Shown here: one piece after another, positions 7,786-17,401 of the stretch | How the letters are laid out: each line of letters starts with the position of its first letter | Numbering within the stretch: position 1 is the first letter of the stretch | Assembly (NCBI GenBank): GCA_001603035.1 | Contig: LVAS01000063.1 | Location: 124,001-188,000, forward strand | DNA length: 64,000 nt | Origin: Clostridiales bacterium Firm_13 | GTDB taxonomy: Bacteria > Bacillota > Clostridia > Saccharofermentanales > Saccharofermentanaceae | Direction: 5' to 3' | Notes under the pieces: model-generated | The model's database searches: none | The model's input: the letters and a program-made list of their open reading frames with translations, nothing else | Told to the model about the DNA's origin: nothing | Position numbers and translations under genes: made by a program

Positions 7786-9657
7786 ATGCCCAAAGAGTAT
7801 TACTTCGGCAGTCGTCCGGATGAGAGCGGATCTTTAGTAAGAAACATTTTTATGTTCTTCTACTTGGGTGTACTCGTCGTTGCCGTCGTGATCTTTGGAT
7901 GGATCTATGCTTACAACGAGCAACTCAATTCTGTCATTCCGACTTTCCAGAGCGCGCTTGATTCGGGACGATATAAAGCGGCGCTCGAGATGTATCGCGA
8001 CGTGCAGGCGGAGGTAATCAGCCGTGACCCCAATCAGTCGGAGGATACGGCCGAGAGGGAAGTGCTGACCGAAATGGAGGATATTGTTTTTACTCGCGTG
8101 GATTCGATTGAAAATAGTATTCGAACCAACCGGTACAGTCCATCCGCGGATGATCGCGCTTTTCTTGAACAGATGGGCGAGTTGACCGGCTCTCGAATGA
8201 CGGTCTGGCTCAACAGCTTGTGTCAGGAATTCCTTCTCGGGCAAATCGAACGTCCGACGCTGCAATTTGTTTTCGACAGCGTTGCCGATTATGCCAATAT
8301 AACCGCCGCGGCGACGCCTCTCGAGAAGGAATTTGATCAGATCGAACAAGCTCGCGGAGACATTTCTACCGCCGAAAACTATTATAATACAAAGTCGTAT
8401 ATTGAGGCGGTCGAGACCTATGAAGATATTATTGCCCATACGACAGGCTTTGTCAGTTCCTACGCGCAAGCCCGACTCCAGACCTGCGAAAAAGAAATGT
8501 ATCAACCAATTATGGATCAATGCGACCATTTACTAAAGACATACCGCTACTACACGGCTGAGGATATTCTTTCGGATATGGCAAGGATCTTTCCGGACGA
8601 CCAGAAGGTGCAATCCAAACTTCTGGAAGCGACATCGAATACGTCACCCGTCGTCGACTATAAGGGCAATGTGGAAGTTCTTTGCGTTAAACCGTTGATT
8701 GCGGATACGACGGTTGCCTTTTCTGGAACGCAGGCTTCGACAGCGGATTCGTTATGCCTTACGGCGGGAGAATTCGAGAAGATCCTAGAGCAAGTCTATA
8801 AAGCGGATTATATTCTGATCGACGTGCGAACGATGACGGATCAGACGAACCTAAGCAGCGTTACCGAAAAGACGCTTACGCTTCCGGAAGGCAAGAAACC
8901 ACTCGTTATTGTTTTTGAAAACGCAAACTACTCCGCTTACCAGAAGGGGATGGGCACGTGCAATCGATTGGTTCTGAACGACCAGAACCAGGTTTGCGGC
9001 GAATATACCAATGCCAACGGACAAACGGTTGTGTCGCGGGGCAGCGAGGCAATCGGCATTTTGGACGCTTTTGTGGAGTCGCATCCGGACTTTTCCTTTG
9101 ACGGAGCCAAAGGCATCATTTCGTTTTCGGGATACGAGACGATGATGGGTTATATTGTCAATGCAGACCAAGTTGATGACCGAAACAGTGCGCTACAAGC
9201 GGTAAGCCTTCCGGCGATCAATCCGTCGGAAGCGGATATTCAGACGAATCAGACAACGGTGAAAGCGATTCTGTCGGTCCTGTCTGATAACGGCTGGGTT
9301 TTCGCGTCTTCGACATACGGCTTTATTAATGCGAACAGTTGCGATTTGCAGGCGATTCAAAATGATACGAATAAGTGGCTCGATCAGATCGGGTCTTTGA
9401 CTGGCGCCGTTCAGATTCTTGTCTACCCGAACGGAGATTTCATTAAGGGCTCGGATCCTCGCTGCGGTTTCCTGAAGGAGAACGGTTTCCGAATCTTTTT
9501 CGGCGTGGGGCCCACGCCGTACTATACGTTTGGCGACAATTATTTGTACTTAGATCGTGCAATGTTAAATGGAGATACGCTACGCAAAATGGATTATTCG
9601 CGCCTGTTCGACGCCGATCAGGTATATGATACAAGTCGACCGCTTTCGCTTCACTAA
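7786..9657 (+). CDS. Membrane-anchored protein with degenerate polysaccharide-deacetylase-like domain
   Basis: A 623-residue protein starting three bases after the topoisomerase stop, so probably translationally coupled. A single TM helix lies near residues 20-43. Residues 45-290 look helical and repeat-like (tetratricopeptide-like pattern with YNTKSYIEAVETYEDII). Residues from about 300 resemble a clostridial NodB-related family with the order: strand PLVIVFENANY, then LDAFVESHPDFSFDGAKGIISFSGYETMMGY, then DNGWVFASSTYGF. Where relatives normally have an Asp pair after the first strand this protein has Glu-Asn, and SSTYGF replaces the metal-binding SHTxGH. It is therefore probably an inactive, extracellular carbohydrate-binding or scaffolding protein. 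That function is inference. Confidence 0.65.
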   Translation: MPKEYYFGSRPDESGSLVRNIFMFFYLGVLVVAVVIFGWIYAYNEQLNSVIPTFQSALDSGRYKAALEMYRDVQAEVISRDPNQSEDTAEREVLTEMEDIVFTRVDSIENSIRTNRYSPSADDRAFLEQMGELTGSRMTVWLNSLCQEFLLGQIERPTLQFVFDSVADYANITAAATPLEKEFDQIEQARGDISTAENYYNTKSYIEAVETYEDIIAHTTGFVSSYAQARLQTCEKEMYQPIMDQCDHLLKTYRYYTAEDILSDMARIFPDDQKVQSKLLEATSNTSPVVDYKGNVEVLCVKPLIADTTVAFSGTQASTADSLCLTAGEFEKILEQVYKADYILIDVRTMTDQTNLSSVTEKTLTLPEGKKPLVIVFENANYSAYQKGMGTCNRLVLNDQNQVCGEYTNANGQTVVSRGSEAIGILDAFVESHPDFSFDGAKGIISFSGYETMMGYIVNADQVDDRNSALQAVSLPAINPSEADIQTNQTTVKAILSVLSDNGWVFASSTYGFINANSCDLQAIQNDTNKWLDQIGSLTGAVQILVYPNGDFIKGSDPRCGFLKENGFRIFFGVGPTPYYTFGDNYLYLDRAMLNGDTLRKMDYSRLFDADQVYDTSRPLSLH

Positions 9658-9705
9658 CTTAAGAAGGGGATTTGCCGCGAGATGGCATAGCGATAAAGGA
9701 TCAGT

Positions 9706-10773
9706 TTGATCGGAAAGGAGAAGAGTACGGCGAGAAGAATTGCTGCCCAACCCACTTTGATCCCTATACCCAAAGCGGGAGAGAGAAAGAAATCCCGCCT
9801 TATTTTCTTATGCCTGTCGCTCGTGATTTCGCTTTCTCTGACGGGTTGCGCGTCTTTGAACCCAAATGGAGCCGACGGAACCAATCCTATTTATTCATTC
9901 CAACAAGGTGTGCAAGAGCTGATTCTCGATTGCTCCATTGCGACACCGGCAGCGGCGACGGAATCCGAAGAGCCGTTACAAGAAATCGGGAGTGAACAGG
10001 ATTTATTCTTCTTTTTGCAAGATGCCCTTTATTCATTTAAAACAGAGGCATCCTTTCGGATCGAAAGTTATGACCTTTTTCTTCAGTATTGGAAAGAACT
10101 CGAATCGGAGGGCGCATTACATTCCGCGTTTCAAACCGGCGATGTCAGCGTCATTTATGACTCCCTTACCCCTTGCACGGTCAACCTGTCTTTTGCCTAT
10201 GATCCGGCGGGATTGATAATGTCTGCGCTCCGGACCGAACAAACGCCATCCTTTGCCGACTCCGAGACGAAGAAGCTCTACGGTGCGTGTCAGTCGATTT
10301 TATCGCAGATCATTACAAACGATATGACTGATCTCGAAAAAGAAATTGTGATTCATGATTATATCGTAATTCACACCGAATACCAAGAAACAGGGGATAT
10401 GACCGAATTGTCCCAAGCTTCAAGCGTTTTACTGAACGGAAAAGGGCAATGTCAAGGCTATGCGGAAGCGGTGTCACTCCTCTTAGCGATGGAAGGGATT
10501 GAATCGCGCGTCATATCGGGAGTCGCCTATAACAGTGATAATATCGGAACGGGACACGCTTGGAACCAGGTCCTTCTTGACGGAACCTGGTATCATGTCG
10601 ACGCAACTTGGGATGACCCGGTTCCGGACACAGGGAATTATGCATCTCGCGACTATCTCAATCGATCGGATGCTTTTTTTGCGCTGGACCATTCTTGGTC
10701 CGGACTCTTTCCTTCTTGTCCGACGGATATGGCGACACAGTCCTCCGATCAGCCTCAGATATTCGAACCCTGA
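9706..10773 (+). CDS. Transglutaminase-like lipoprotein
   Basis: A 355-residue secreted protein. A basic N-terminus is followed by a hydrophobic stretch and lipobox SLTGC near residue 48. The C-terminal 150 residues carry a transglutaminase/protease-like fold with a complete Cys-His-Asp triad: Cys in GKGQCQGYAEA, His in GTGHAWNQV, Asp in YHVDATWDDP. Families of this type act as extracellular peptidases or crosslinkers; the substrate is unknown. The start is TTG at 9706 with AAAGGA at 9695-9700; there is no in-frame ATG ahead of the signal peptide. It follows the deacetylase-like gene by 48 bases and is probably in the same operon. Confidence 0.8.
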   Translation: MIGKEKSTARRIAAQPTLIPIPKAGERKKSRLIFLCLSLVISLSLTGCASLNPNGADGTNPIYSFQQGVQELILDCSIATPAAATESEEPLQEIGSEQDLFFFLQDALYSFKTEASFRIESYDLFLQYWKELESEGALHSAFQTGDVSVIYDSLTPCTVNLSFAYDPAGLIMSALRTEQTPSFADSETKKLYGACQSILSQIITNDMTDLEKEIVIHDYIVIHTEYQETGDMTELSQASSVLLNGKGQCQGYAEAVSLLLAMEGIESRVISGVAYNSDNIGTGHAWNQVLLDGTWYHVDATWDDPVPDTGNYASRDYLNRSDAFFALDHSWSGLFPSCPTDMATQSSDQPQIFEP

Positions 10774-10855
10774 ACTCTTCATATTTCATGGACGAAAATC
10801 AAAAGAAATATTATAATTAAACAACTGTAGATTTACGTATTCAGGGAGGGATAGT

Positions 10856-11281
10856 ATGTCAAAGAAGTCGGAGACTCCATCAGGCTTGCCTATTCTTTGG
10901 AAAGACCGCAAACGTCATCTTGGATTGCCGCTCTCATTTACCGTATACAGTATGGATGAGAATCGATTCTATCTTAAGTCCGGGTTTTTTAATACGAGTT
11001 TCGACGAATTACTTTTGTACCGAATTCTTGATATTAAGTTGACACGTTCCTTAGGACAGAAGATATTTGGCGTCGGTACGATTACCCTTATGACTGCAGA
11101 CCAGAGTAACCCGAACCTTCTTATTCGCAACATTAAGCATTCCGAAGCGACAAGGCGACTGATCAGCGACAAAGTCGAAGAACAAAGAGATAAGAAACGC
11201 ATCATGGGCAAGGAGATGTTCGGCGCTGCCGGCATGGAGATGCTTGACGACAGCGGAATGAATGTCGGAGTTCACAACTAA
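10856..11281 (+). CDS. PH-like (bPH2/DUF304-type) domain protein
   Basis: A 141-residue soluble protein. Residues 20-105 form alternating strands typical of bacterial PH domains (FYLKSGFFNTSFDELLLYRILDI, then GTITLMTADQSNPNLLIRNI), ending in a helix with VEEQRDKKR. The C-terminus is short and Met/Gly-rich. No TM helix is visible, unlike many bPH2 proteins. GGGAGGG precedes the ATG, and TATAAT at 10812-10817 is a likely -10 box. Function unknown. Confidence 0.7.
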   Translation: MSKKSETPSGLPILWKDRKRHLGLPLSFTVYSMDENRFYLKSGFFNTSFDELLLYRILDIKLTRSLGQKIFGVGTITLMTADQSNPNLLIRNIKHSEATRRLISDKVEEQRDKKRIMGKEMFGAAGMEMLDDSGMNVGVHN

Positions 11282-11315
11282 TTGGTTGACATCGGTTTCG
11301 GAAACATAAGGAGGT

Positions 11316-12146
11316 TTGGCACAAGACATTGCGCTTGCCTTCGGAGGAAATTATCGAGCAGTGGAGACGAGACTTGACCGTTACGACGGAGCACGCGAGA
11401 AGAAGATTGCGCAGCTTAAATCAATAATCGCCGAATCGAATGACATCGTTTTTCTGGGCGGCGCCGGCGTATCAACCGAGAGCGGAATTCCTGATTTCCG
11501 TAGCGGTCAGGGTATCTATAACCAAGACAGCGGGCTTTCCTATCGGCCGGTTGATATTATCAGTCATACCTTCTTTTTAGATCATACACAGGAGTTCTTT
11601 GATTTCTATCGCCGCAAGTTATGTTATCCGGATGCCAAACCGAATGATGCGCATAAGGCACTTTGCCGACTTGAGAAGCAAGGTAAGTTGAAGGCGATCA
11701 TTACGCAGAATATTGATAATCTTCATCAGATGGCCGGAAGCAAGGTTACCATTGAATTGCACGGATCTGTACATCGCAATTATTGTATGTCTTGCAAGGC
11801 GCCTTATCCCTTATCCTTCATTCTTCAAAGTGAAGGCGTTCCTCACTGTCCGCTATGCGGCGGTATCGTTCGGCCGGATGTCGTTCTATATGAAGAGCAT
11901 CTTGACCATAAGAATATCGACGCGGCGATTGCCGCGATCGAGAAGGCGGATCTTCTTATAATCGGAGGAACGTCACTTACCGTTTACCCCGCGGCGACAT
12001 TTGCACAATTCTTGCCGCATGATCGTGTCGTGATTATCAATAAGAGTACAACTTATTTGGATCTTCAGGCGATGCTCACGATACATGACAATATCGGCGA
12101 GATTTTGAACGAAGTTGTGCCCAAGCGAATCAGAAAGAAACAGTAG
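11316..12146 (+). CDS. SIR2-family NAD-dependent protein deacylase
   Basis: A sirtuin that removes acyl groups from lysines using NAD+. The Rossmann signature GGAGVSTESGIPDFRS, the TQNIDNLH motif, the catalytic His in ELHGSVHR, and the zinc-site Cys pairs CMSCK and CPLCG are all present, followed by GGTSLTVYPAA. The start is uncertain. The TTG at 11316 lies only one base after AAGGAGG (11308-11314), which is unusually close, whereas the GTG at 11361 would give the shorter N-terminus normal for the family but has a distant ribosome site. The gene's 3' end overlaps the convergent ABC transporter by 17 bases. Confidence 0.9.
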   Translation: MAQDIALAFGGNYRAVETRLDRYDGAREKKIAQLKSIIAESNDIVFLGGAGVSTESGIPDFRSGQGIYNQDSGLSYRPVDIISHTFFLDHTQEFFDFYRRKLCYPDAKPNDAHKALCRLEKQGKLKAIITQNIDNLHQMAGSKVTIELHGSVHRNYCMSCKAPYPLSFILQSEGVPHCPLCGGIVRPDVVLYEEHLDHKNIDAAIAAIEKADLLIIGGTSLTVYPAATFAQFLPHDRVVIINKSTTYLDLQAMLTIHDNIGEILNEVVPKRIRKKQ

Positions 12147-13932
12147 TTCCCTCTGCCGGGTCATCGGCAAATTGAATTTGATAGAGTTCCGAATAAGGCC
12201 CGCTTCTTTGCAAAAGTTCTTTGTGGGACCCTTCTTCCTCGATTCCATTTTCACTGAGATAAACAATCTTATCTGCGCTGCGAATCGTGGATAATCGATG
12301 CGCGATAACAACGCTCGTACGCCCGGTGGACAATAATTCGAGAGCATGTTGTATCTCGTGCTCGGTCTGAGTATCTAGAGCACTTGTCGCTTCGTCAAGA
12401 ATCAGAATCGGCGGGTTTTTGAGGAAGACGCGTGCGATCGCGACACGTTGTTTCTGCCCTCCGGAAAGGAGTAATCCTCGCTCTCCCACATAAGTATCAT
12501 ATTGATCGGGAAGGGCGCGTACAAAGGTATCCAACTGTGCCTTCTTCGCCGCCTCGATGACTTCTTCGTCTGTTGCGGACAGATCTCCGTATCGGATATT
12601 TTCCATAATTGTAGTCGGGAAGAGAAAGACATCTTGTTGCACGATGCCGATATTCCTGCGAAGGGAATGGATTTCAATGTCGCGAATATCCTTGCCGTCG
12701 ATACATATTTCGCCTTCGTTTACCTCATAGAAACGTGGGATGAGATGACAGAGTGTCGTCTTTCCTGATCCGGACGGCCCGACGACCGCAACCGTTTTTC
12801 CCGCGGGGATAATGAGGTTAATATCAGAAAGGATTTTGTCGGATGAATCCTTCTGATTATAGGAGAACGAGACGTGGCGAAACGTAATATCGCCGTGAAC
12901 CGAATCAAGCGTTACCGCATTGGGGCGATTCAGTATATCCGGCTCATAACGCATTAGATCGACAAACCGCTTGAAGCCGGCCATTCCGGACTGAAATAAC
13001 TCAGTGAAGTTCGTGAGTTTACGGATCGGCGAAAGGAAAGCCGAAATGTAGAGAGTGAATGCAACCAGATCGATTACGGTCATTCGATCCTTCATAATTA
13101 AATACCCGCCAAGTGCGATGGCAAGTAAATTCAGAAGGCTGATCATAAATTCCATTCCGGAGAAAAAGGTCGACATAACATAATAGAATCGGCCTCGAGC
13201 ATTTCGATAGTTCTTTGTCCCTCGAAAAAAGCGATTTGCCTCATGATCCTCATTCGCAAAAGCTTTCGAGACACGAACCCCCGCAATACTTGATTCAAGG
13301 TCCGAATTGATACTCGCGGTGGTCTCTTTGAGTTTCATTGCGGCATGCGACATTTTCTTTCGAAGCGTAAGCGTGAAAAGGATGAGAAGAGGAAGAAATA
13401 TCGCCATGGCGATTGTAAGTTGCGCATTGATAAAAAGAAGAGCCGCAAAAGACCCGACCAAAGTGACAACCGAGATAAAAATGTCTTCGGGGCCGTGATG
13501 AGACAACTCGGTAATATCGAAAAGATCAGATAGAATCCGACTCATCAGGCTCCCGGTTCGGCTGCTGTCATAGAACGAGAATGACTGTTTTTGGAGATGG
13601 AGAAATAAATCGCGCCGCATTTGCATCTCGATATTTGCGCCCATCAGGTGACCCCAATAAGATACGACAAATTGCATTCCTGCGCGAAGAACAAATGCCA
13701 GAAGTAAAGCGCCCACGACAAAAAAGAACGTCCGATAATCTTTGTCCGGAAGATATGTTTGGAGAGCTTGCCGAGAGATCATCGGAAAGGCGAGATCGAT
13801 TCCGGCAATCAGAAAAGCACATATCATGTCGATCAAAAATAGACCAATGTTGGGGCGATAGTAGGAGAGGAAGAGTGAAAACACTTTCTTCTTTTTGAAA
13901 TCTTCTTCGGTGACTGTCATTTTTGCATTCAT
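12130..13932 (-). CDS. ABC exporter, fused permease and ATPase (MsbA/LmrA type)
   Basis: A 600-residue half-transporter that should work as a homodimer or heterodimer. Six TM helices occupy about residues 20-320. The ATPase has Walker A GPSGSGKTT, the signature LLSGGQKQR, Walker B ILILDEATSALD and a switch His in VVIAHRLST. The substrate cannot be deduced; drugs, lipids or peptides are typical. It stands alone on the minus strand, divergent from the MutS-like gene and convergent with the sirtuin gene. Confidence 0.93.
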   Translation of the reverse strand: MNAKMTVTEEDFKKKKVFSLFLSYYRPNIGLFLIDMICAFLIAGIDLAFPMISRQALQTYLPDKDYRTFFFVVGALLLAFVLRAGMQFVVSYWGHLMGANIEMQMRRDLFLHLQKQSFSFYDSSRTGSLMSRILSDLFDITELSHHGPEDIFISVVTLVGSFAALLFINAQLTIAMAIFLPLLILFTLTLRKKMSHAAMKLKETTASINSDLESSIAGVRVSKAFANEDHEANRFFRGTKNYRNARGRFYYVMSTFFSGMEFMISLLNLLAIALGGYLIMKDRMTVIDLVAFTLYISAFLSPIRKLTNFTELFQSGMAGFKRFVDLMRYEPDILNRPNAVTLDSVHGDITFRHVSFSYNQKDSSDKILSDINLIIPAGKTVAVVGPSGSGKTTLCHLIPRFYEVNEGEICIDGKDIRDIEIHSLRRNIGIVQQDVFLFPTTIMENIRYGDLSATDEEVIEAAKKAQLDTFVRALPDQYDTYVGERGLLLSGGQKQRVAIARVFLKNPPILILDEATSALDTQTEHEIQHALELLSTGRTSVVIAHRLSTIRSADKIVYLSENGIEEEGSHKELLQRSGPYSELYQIQFADDPAEGTTVSF

Positions 13933-14003
13933 TTTATTACCTCATACAAACGAAACTACATTTTACCGGAAATCCTCCGTTTATGCCAGAACTGTCGAAA
14001 TAA

Positions 14004-14022
14004 ACTATGATAAAATCATAGT
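14004..14022. promoter_or_regulatory. Perfect 8-3-8 palindrome before the MutS-like gene
   Basis: ACTATGAT, three A bases, then ATCATAGT. It lies 25 bases upstream of the ATG at 14047 in the divergent intergenic region and covers the likely -10 box (TAAAAT). It could be a repressor operator or an RNA hairpin. Confidence 0.4.
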
Positions 14023-14046
14023 AATTTCAACCGGGAGAGCGTCGCT

Positions 14047-15894
14047 ATGCCAGAGGATAAAAGGAAAGAAAGAGACCAGCTCTTTGATACCAAAGAAGAG
14101 CAAATGCAGAACCAAATTCTTCACGAGGAGAAGGCGTCCGGACGCTATTCTACGCTTCGCTCCGTTTGCTTTCTTTGTGCGGTCGCAGCGTTTTTTGCGC
14201 TTCGCTATTTTGGAAATTTGGCGGGAGCCATTATTTTGTCCGCGGTATTTCTGCTGCTATTCGTTTTTTTTGTCGTTCGACATCGTTTTGTTCTTAAGAG
14301 AATTCAAATTCTTCAGAATCGACTCTTGGTCCTTTCCGAGTATAGAGCACGCACACAAAACGACTTCACGTTGCTCCAAGATACCGGTTCGGACTTTATT
14401 TCCGTCGATCATGATTTTTCATCTGATCTTGATCTTTTCGGCGCCCGTTCTCTTTTTAACTTATTGTCAACGGCAAAAACCTGGTACGGAAGGCGCATTT
14501 TTGCGGAGTACCTGTTATCCGGGAGTCAAATTACCGACGTCCGTTCCTGTTTGCGCCGTCAGGAAGCCGTAAAAGAGATTTCGGGAAATATAGATTACCT
14601 TTTGGATCTGCAAGCCGCGGGGAAGCGATCCCGACGTGCGGCGGAAGACCCGTCCAAGCTCTTGTCCTATATTCGTTACCGCGACGATGCGAAAAGCGAA
14701 ATAGGAGCACTTTATACTGCCTTCTCCGTTCTGTCTTCCGCCGGCTTTCTTCTCTCGATTGTAGCGGGATTTTTTCTTTCCATTATTCCGGCATATGTTC
14801 CCGGTATTTTTCTTATTACGCAGCTTCTTCTCATGGCCGGTAAGTATGCTGCCTTCAAACCCATTTTCTCTTCTGTGTCTCTCTATAGCGCGCAACTGCG
14901 AGCATATGAGGATATGTTTCGGATCGAGGAAGGAATGTCCTATTCCGCCTCGCTTCTTCGCGAAAACCAGAAGAATTTGAAGCATCAAAATGGAGAACAA
15001 ATTGTACCGGCTTCTGCCTCGATTCGTTCTCTTCACAGAATTTCCGTTGCCGTTCAAAGCCGAAGCCAACCGATTCTCTTTTTTCTTCTCAATCTTTTCT
15101 TGCCTTATGATGTCTTCTGCGTAAGATCATTAGTTCGATGGAAGAAAAGCTATGGCGCGGTGCTCGAGAGCGCTTTGCAAGCATTAGGAACTTCTGAGGC
15201 TCTTATGAGTCTTGCCACAATGTCCGTGCTGTATCCGGAGTGTAATTTTCCGGAGTTCGTCGAGGACCCTCACGGTGTTTGCTTTGAAGCGCACGGTATC
15301 GGACACCCTCTTATCCCCGCAGATCGCAGAATTGCGAACGACTTCGCAATCCGATCCGGAGTTGCGCTTATTACCGGTTCTAATATGTCCGGCAAGACAA
15401 CACTATTGCGTACCGTCGGAATTAACGCCGTTCTTGCTTATGCGGGCTCCGTGTGTTGCGCGGCGGATTTGCAATTAACGCCGATGAACATTCTGACCTC
15501 CATGCGGATTGCGGACAATCTCGGAGAAGGGCTGTCGACTTTCTATGCGGAGTTGATCCGGATCGGTCGCATGGTCGAAAGGGCGAAAGAAGGAGAGCCG
15601 TGTCTCTTTCTGATCGACGAAATATTCCGCGGAACCAATTCAAGAGACAGGACGGACGGTGCCAAAATTGTTCTCCAAAACCTTTCCAAGGATTACATTA
15701 TCGGACTTATGTCCACGCATGATTACGAGTTGTGCTCGCTCGAAGATATTGATGCCTTTCGTGTGCGTAATTATCATTTTTCAGAGAATTATGACGCCGA
15801 TGGAATCCATTTTGATTACCGCCTTAAGCCGGGAATTTCGAAAACGACAAACGCCAGATATCTCATGCGCCTGATTGGGATAGATTATGCCTGA
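14047..15894 (+). CDS. Membrane-anchored MutS-family ATPase
   Basis: A 615-residue MutS-like protein. Two adjacent TM helices (about residues 40-60 and 63-85) precede a MutS core (helical lever region about 110-420) and a C-terminal ATPase with Walker A GSNMSGKTT, Walker B CLFLIDEIFRGTN and a late STHDYEL motif. It lacks the MutS mismatch-binding domain with its Phe-x-Glu motif and lacks an Smr nuclease domain, so canonical mismatch repair is unlikely. Relatives of this membrane subtype are common in Firmicutes but poorly understood. GGGAGAGC precedes the ATG. Confidence 0.85.
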   Translation: MPEDKRKERDQLFDTKEEQMQNQILHEEKASGRYSTLRSVCFLCAVAAFFALRYFGNLAGAIILSAVFLLLFVFFVVRHRFVLKRIQILQNRLLVLSEYRARTQNDFTLLQDTGSDFISVDHDFSSDLDLFGARSLFNLLSTAKTWYGRRIFAEYLLSGSQITDVRSCLRRQEAVKEISGNIDYLLDLQAAGKRSRRAAEDPSKLLSYIRYRDDAKSEIGALYTAFSVLSSAGFLLSIVAGFFLSIIPAYVPGIFLITQLLLMAGKYAAFKPIFSSVSLYSAQLRAYEDMFRIEEGMSYSASLLRENQKNLKHQNGEQIVPASASIRSLHRISVAVQSRSQPILFFLLNLFLPYDVFCVRSLVRWKKSYGAVLESALQALGTSEALMSLATMSVLYPECNFPEFVEDPHGVCFEAHGIGHPLIPADRRIANDFAIRSGVALITGSNMSGKTTLLRTVGINAVLAYAGSVCCAADLQLTPMNILTSMRIADNLGEGLSTFYAELIRIGRMVERAKEGEPCLFLIDEIFRGTNSRDRTDGAKIVLQNLSKDYIIGLMSTHDYELCSLEDIDAFRVRNYHFSENYDADGIHFDYRLKPGISKTTNARYLMRLIGIDYA

Positions 15895-16059
15895 CACGCA
15901 ACGTCTTCGTGACGGAAGCGATGATAAATCATGCAAGAATCGCTTGAATCTGCTGGGAATGTGGTCTAAAATGAAATGTATAAATGCAGGAGTTGCATAA
16001 ATCTTGCACTGCAATCGCGGTGCTTGCAGAAATTACCTCGATACAATCGGGAGGCGAAT

Positions 16060-17322
16060 ATGATTTCTTTTACGCAAACCACGAATTTCTTTGGAAACAC
16101 CAATCCAATGGAGTTGGCGAACCGTTATGGTACTCCTCTCTATGTCTATAACGAGAATATTCTTCGCCGCCAGATGAGAAATGTCGCTAATTTGATCCCG
16201 ATACCTAATTTTACGGCGAACTATTCCATAAAGACGAATTCCAATCTGTCGATCTTGCGATTAGCGATGGAAGAGGGGTTATCTGCCGATGCCATGTCTC
16301 CGGGAGAAATTTATGTGCTCCTGAAAGCGGGCTTTCCCAAAGAGCGGATCTTTTATGTATCCAACAATGTTTCTGCTGAGGAATTACAGTATGCGATCGA
16401 TCAAGGGATTATGACCAGTCTCGACAGCCTATCGCAACTCGATCTATATGGACAATTGAATCCGGGCGGACGTTGTGCCGTGCGTTTAAATCCCGGTGTC
16501 GGCGCGGGTCATCATGAAAAGGTGATCACAGGAGGCAAGAAGACAAAGTTTGCGATCGCAGAATCAGATGTTCCCGAAATTGCCCAGATTGCCGCACGTC
16601 ATAATCTGAAAATAGTCGGTGTCAATCAGCATATCGGATCGCTCTTTATGGACGGAACGCCGTTCATTACTGCGGTTGAACACTTTCTTCAACTTGCTTT
16701 ACGTTTTCCTGATCTCGAGTTCGCCGACTTTGGCGGAGGATTTGGCATTCCCTATCACAAACTTTCGGGTGAGAAAGAATTTGACCTTGCGAGTTTTGGT
16801 AAAGATATTGAGAAAGCCGTAGCCGATTTTACGTCGAAATATGGCCGCTCTATTGTTTTCAAATGCGAACCCGGGCGATATGTCGCCGCGGAAGGTGGCG
16901 TCCTTCTTGGCCGAGTCCATGCGCTTAAGCAGAACAGTGGCGTCTCCTATGCCGGTACCGATATCGGCATGAATGTCCTTGTCAGACCTTCGATGTATGA
17001 TTCCTGGCATGATATTGAGGTCTATCGCGATGGTGCTCCTGTCATTGCGGAGGAAGGAAATATGCATGCCGTAACCGTTGTCGGGAATATATGTGAGAGT
17101 GGTGACATTTTGGCAAAAGATCGAGAATTGCCAACGATCCAAGAGAACGATGTTCTATGTGTTTTGGATGCGGGTGCTTACGGATATTCGATGTCGTCAA
17201 ATTATAACAATCGTCTGCGTCCCGCCGAGGTATTGATCGGGATTGACGGGGAGCCCAGACTGATTCGCCGAAGGGATCGACTTGAAGATCTGGTTGCCGG
17301 ATTTACAGAACTAGAATCTTAA
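16060..17322 (+). CDS. lysA: Diaminopimelate decarboxylase
   Basis: A PLP enzyme (420 residues) that decarboxylates meso-diaminopimelate to lysine. The PLP lysine is K58 in YSIKTNSN. HIGS, the glycine loop FADFGGGFGIPYHK, the EPGR phosphate-binding motif, the substrate motif CESGD and the C-terminal DAGAYGYSMSSNYN are all present. The frame is open from 15976, but CGGGAGG directly before the ATG at 16060 and the family length favour this start. The 165-base upstream gap shows no T-box or lysine-riboswitch motif that I can recognise. Confidence 0.92.
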   Translation: MISFTQTTNFFGNTNPMELANRYGTPLYVYNENILRRQMRNVANLIPIPNFTANYSIKTNSNLSILRLAMEEGLSADAMSPGEIYVLLKAGFPKERIFYVSNNVSAEELQYAIDQGIMTSLDSLSQLDLYGQLNPGGRCAVRLNPGVGAGHHEKVITGGKKTKFAIAESDVPEIAQIAARHNLKIVGVNQHIGSLFMDGTPFITAVEHFLQLALRFPDLEFADFGGGFGIPYHKLSGEKEFDLASFGKDIEKAVADFTSKYGRSIVFKCEPGRYVAAEGGVLLGRVHALKQNSGVSYAGTDIGMNVLVRPSMYDSWHDIEVYRDGAPVIAEEGNMHAVTVVGNICESGDILAKDRELPTIQENDVLCVLDAGAYGYSMSSNYNNRLRPAEVLIGIDGEPRLIRRRDRLEDLVAGFTELES

Positions 17323-17372
17323 ATATTTCTGACAAATTTTCAAAAAATGGGATAAAAAAGTGAGTATGCGCC

Positions 17373-17401
17373 TTGTCAAAATGAATTTAGTATTGTAATA
17401 T
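17373..17401 (+). promoter_or_regulatory. Promoter of the kinase/vWA/PP2C operon
   Basis: TTGTCA (17373-17378) and TAATAT (17396-17401) are spaced by 17 bases in an AT-rich gap. ATGCGCC (17366-17372), just upstream, is the reverse complement of GGCGCAT (17433-17439) next to the start codon; the first copy lies outside the transcript. Confidence 0.6.

Noticed and set aside
10774-10855. Small RNA or riboswitch between the transglutaminase-like and PH-like genes
   Set aside because: The 82-base gap holds only a TATAAT and a ribosome site; no stable fold is evident.
12130-12146. Frameshift or fusion at the overlapping 3' ends of the sirtuin and ABC exporter genes
   Set aside because: Both proteins end at normal family positions; this is a simple convergent overlap of 17 bases.
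15971-16000. Nine-codon leader-peptide-like frame and a possible lysine riboswitch before lysA
   Set aside because: It has a single Lys codon, no ribosome site, no terminator/antiterminator pair, and none of the lysine-riboswitch or T-box core motifs that I can recognise.
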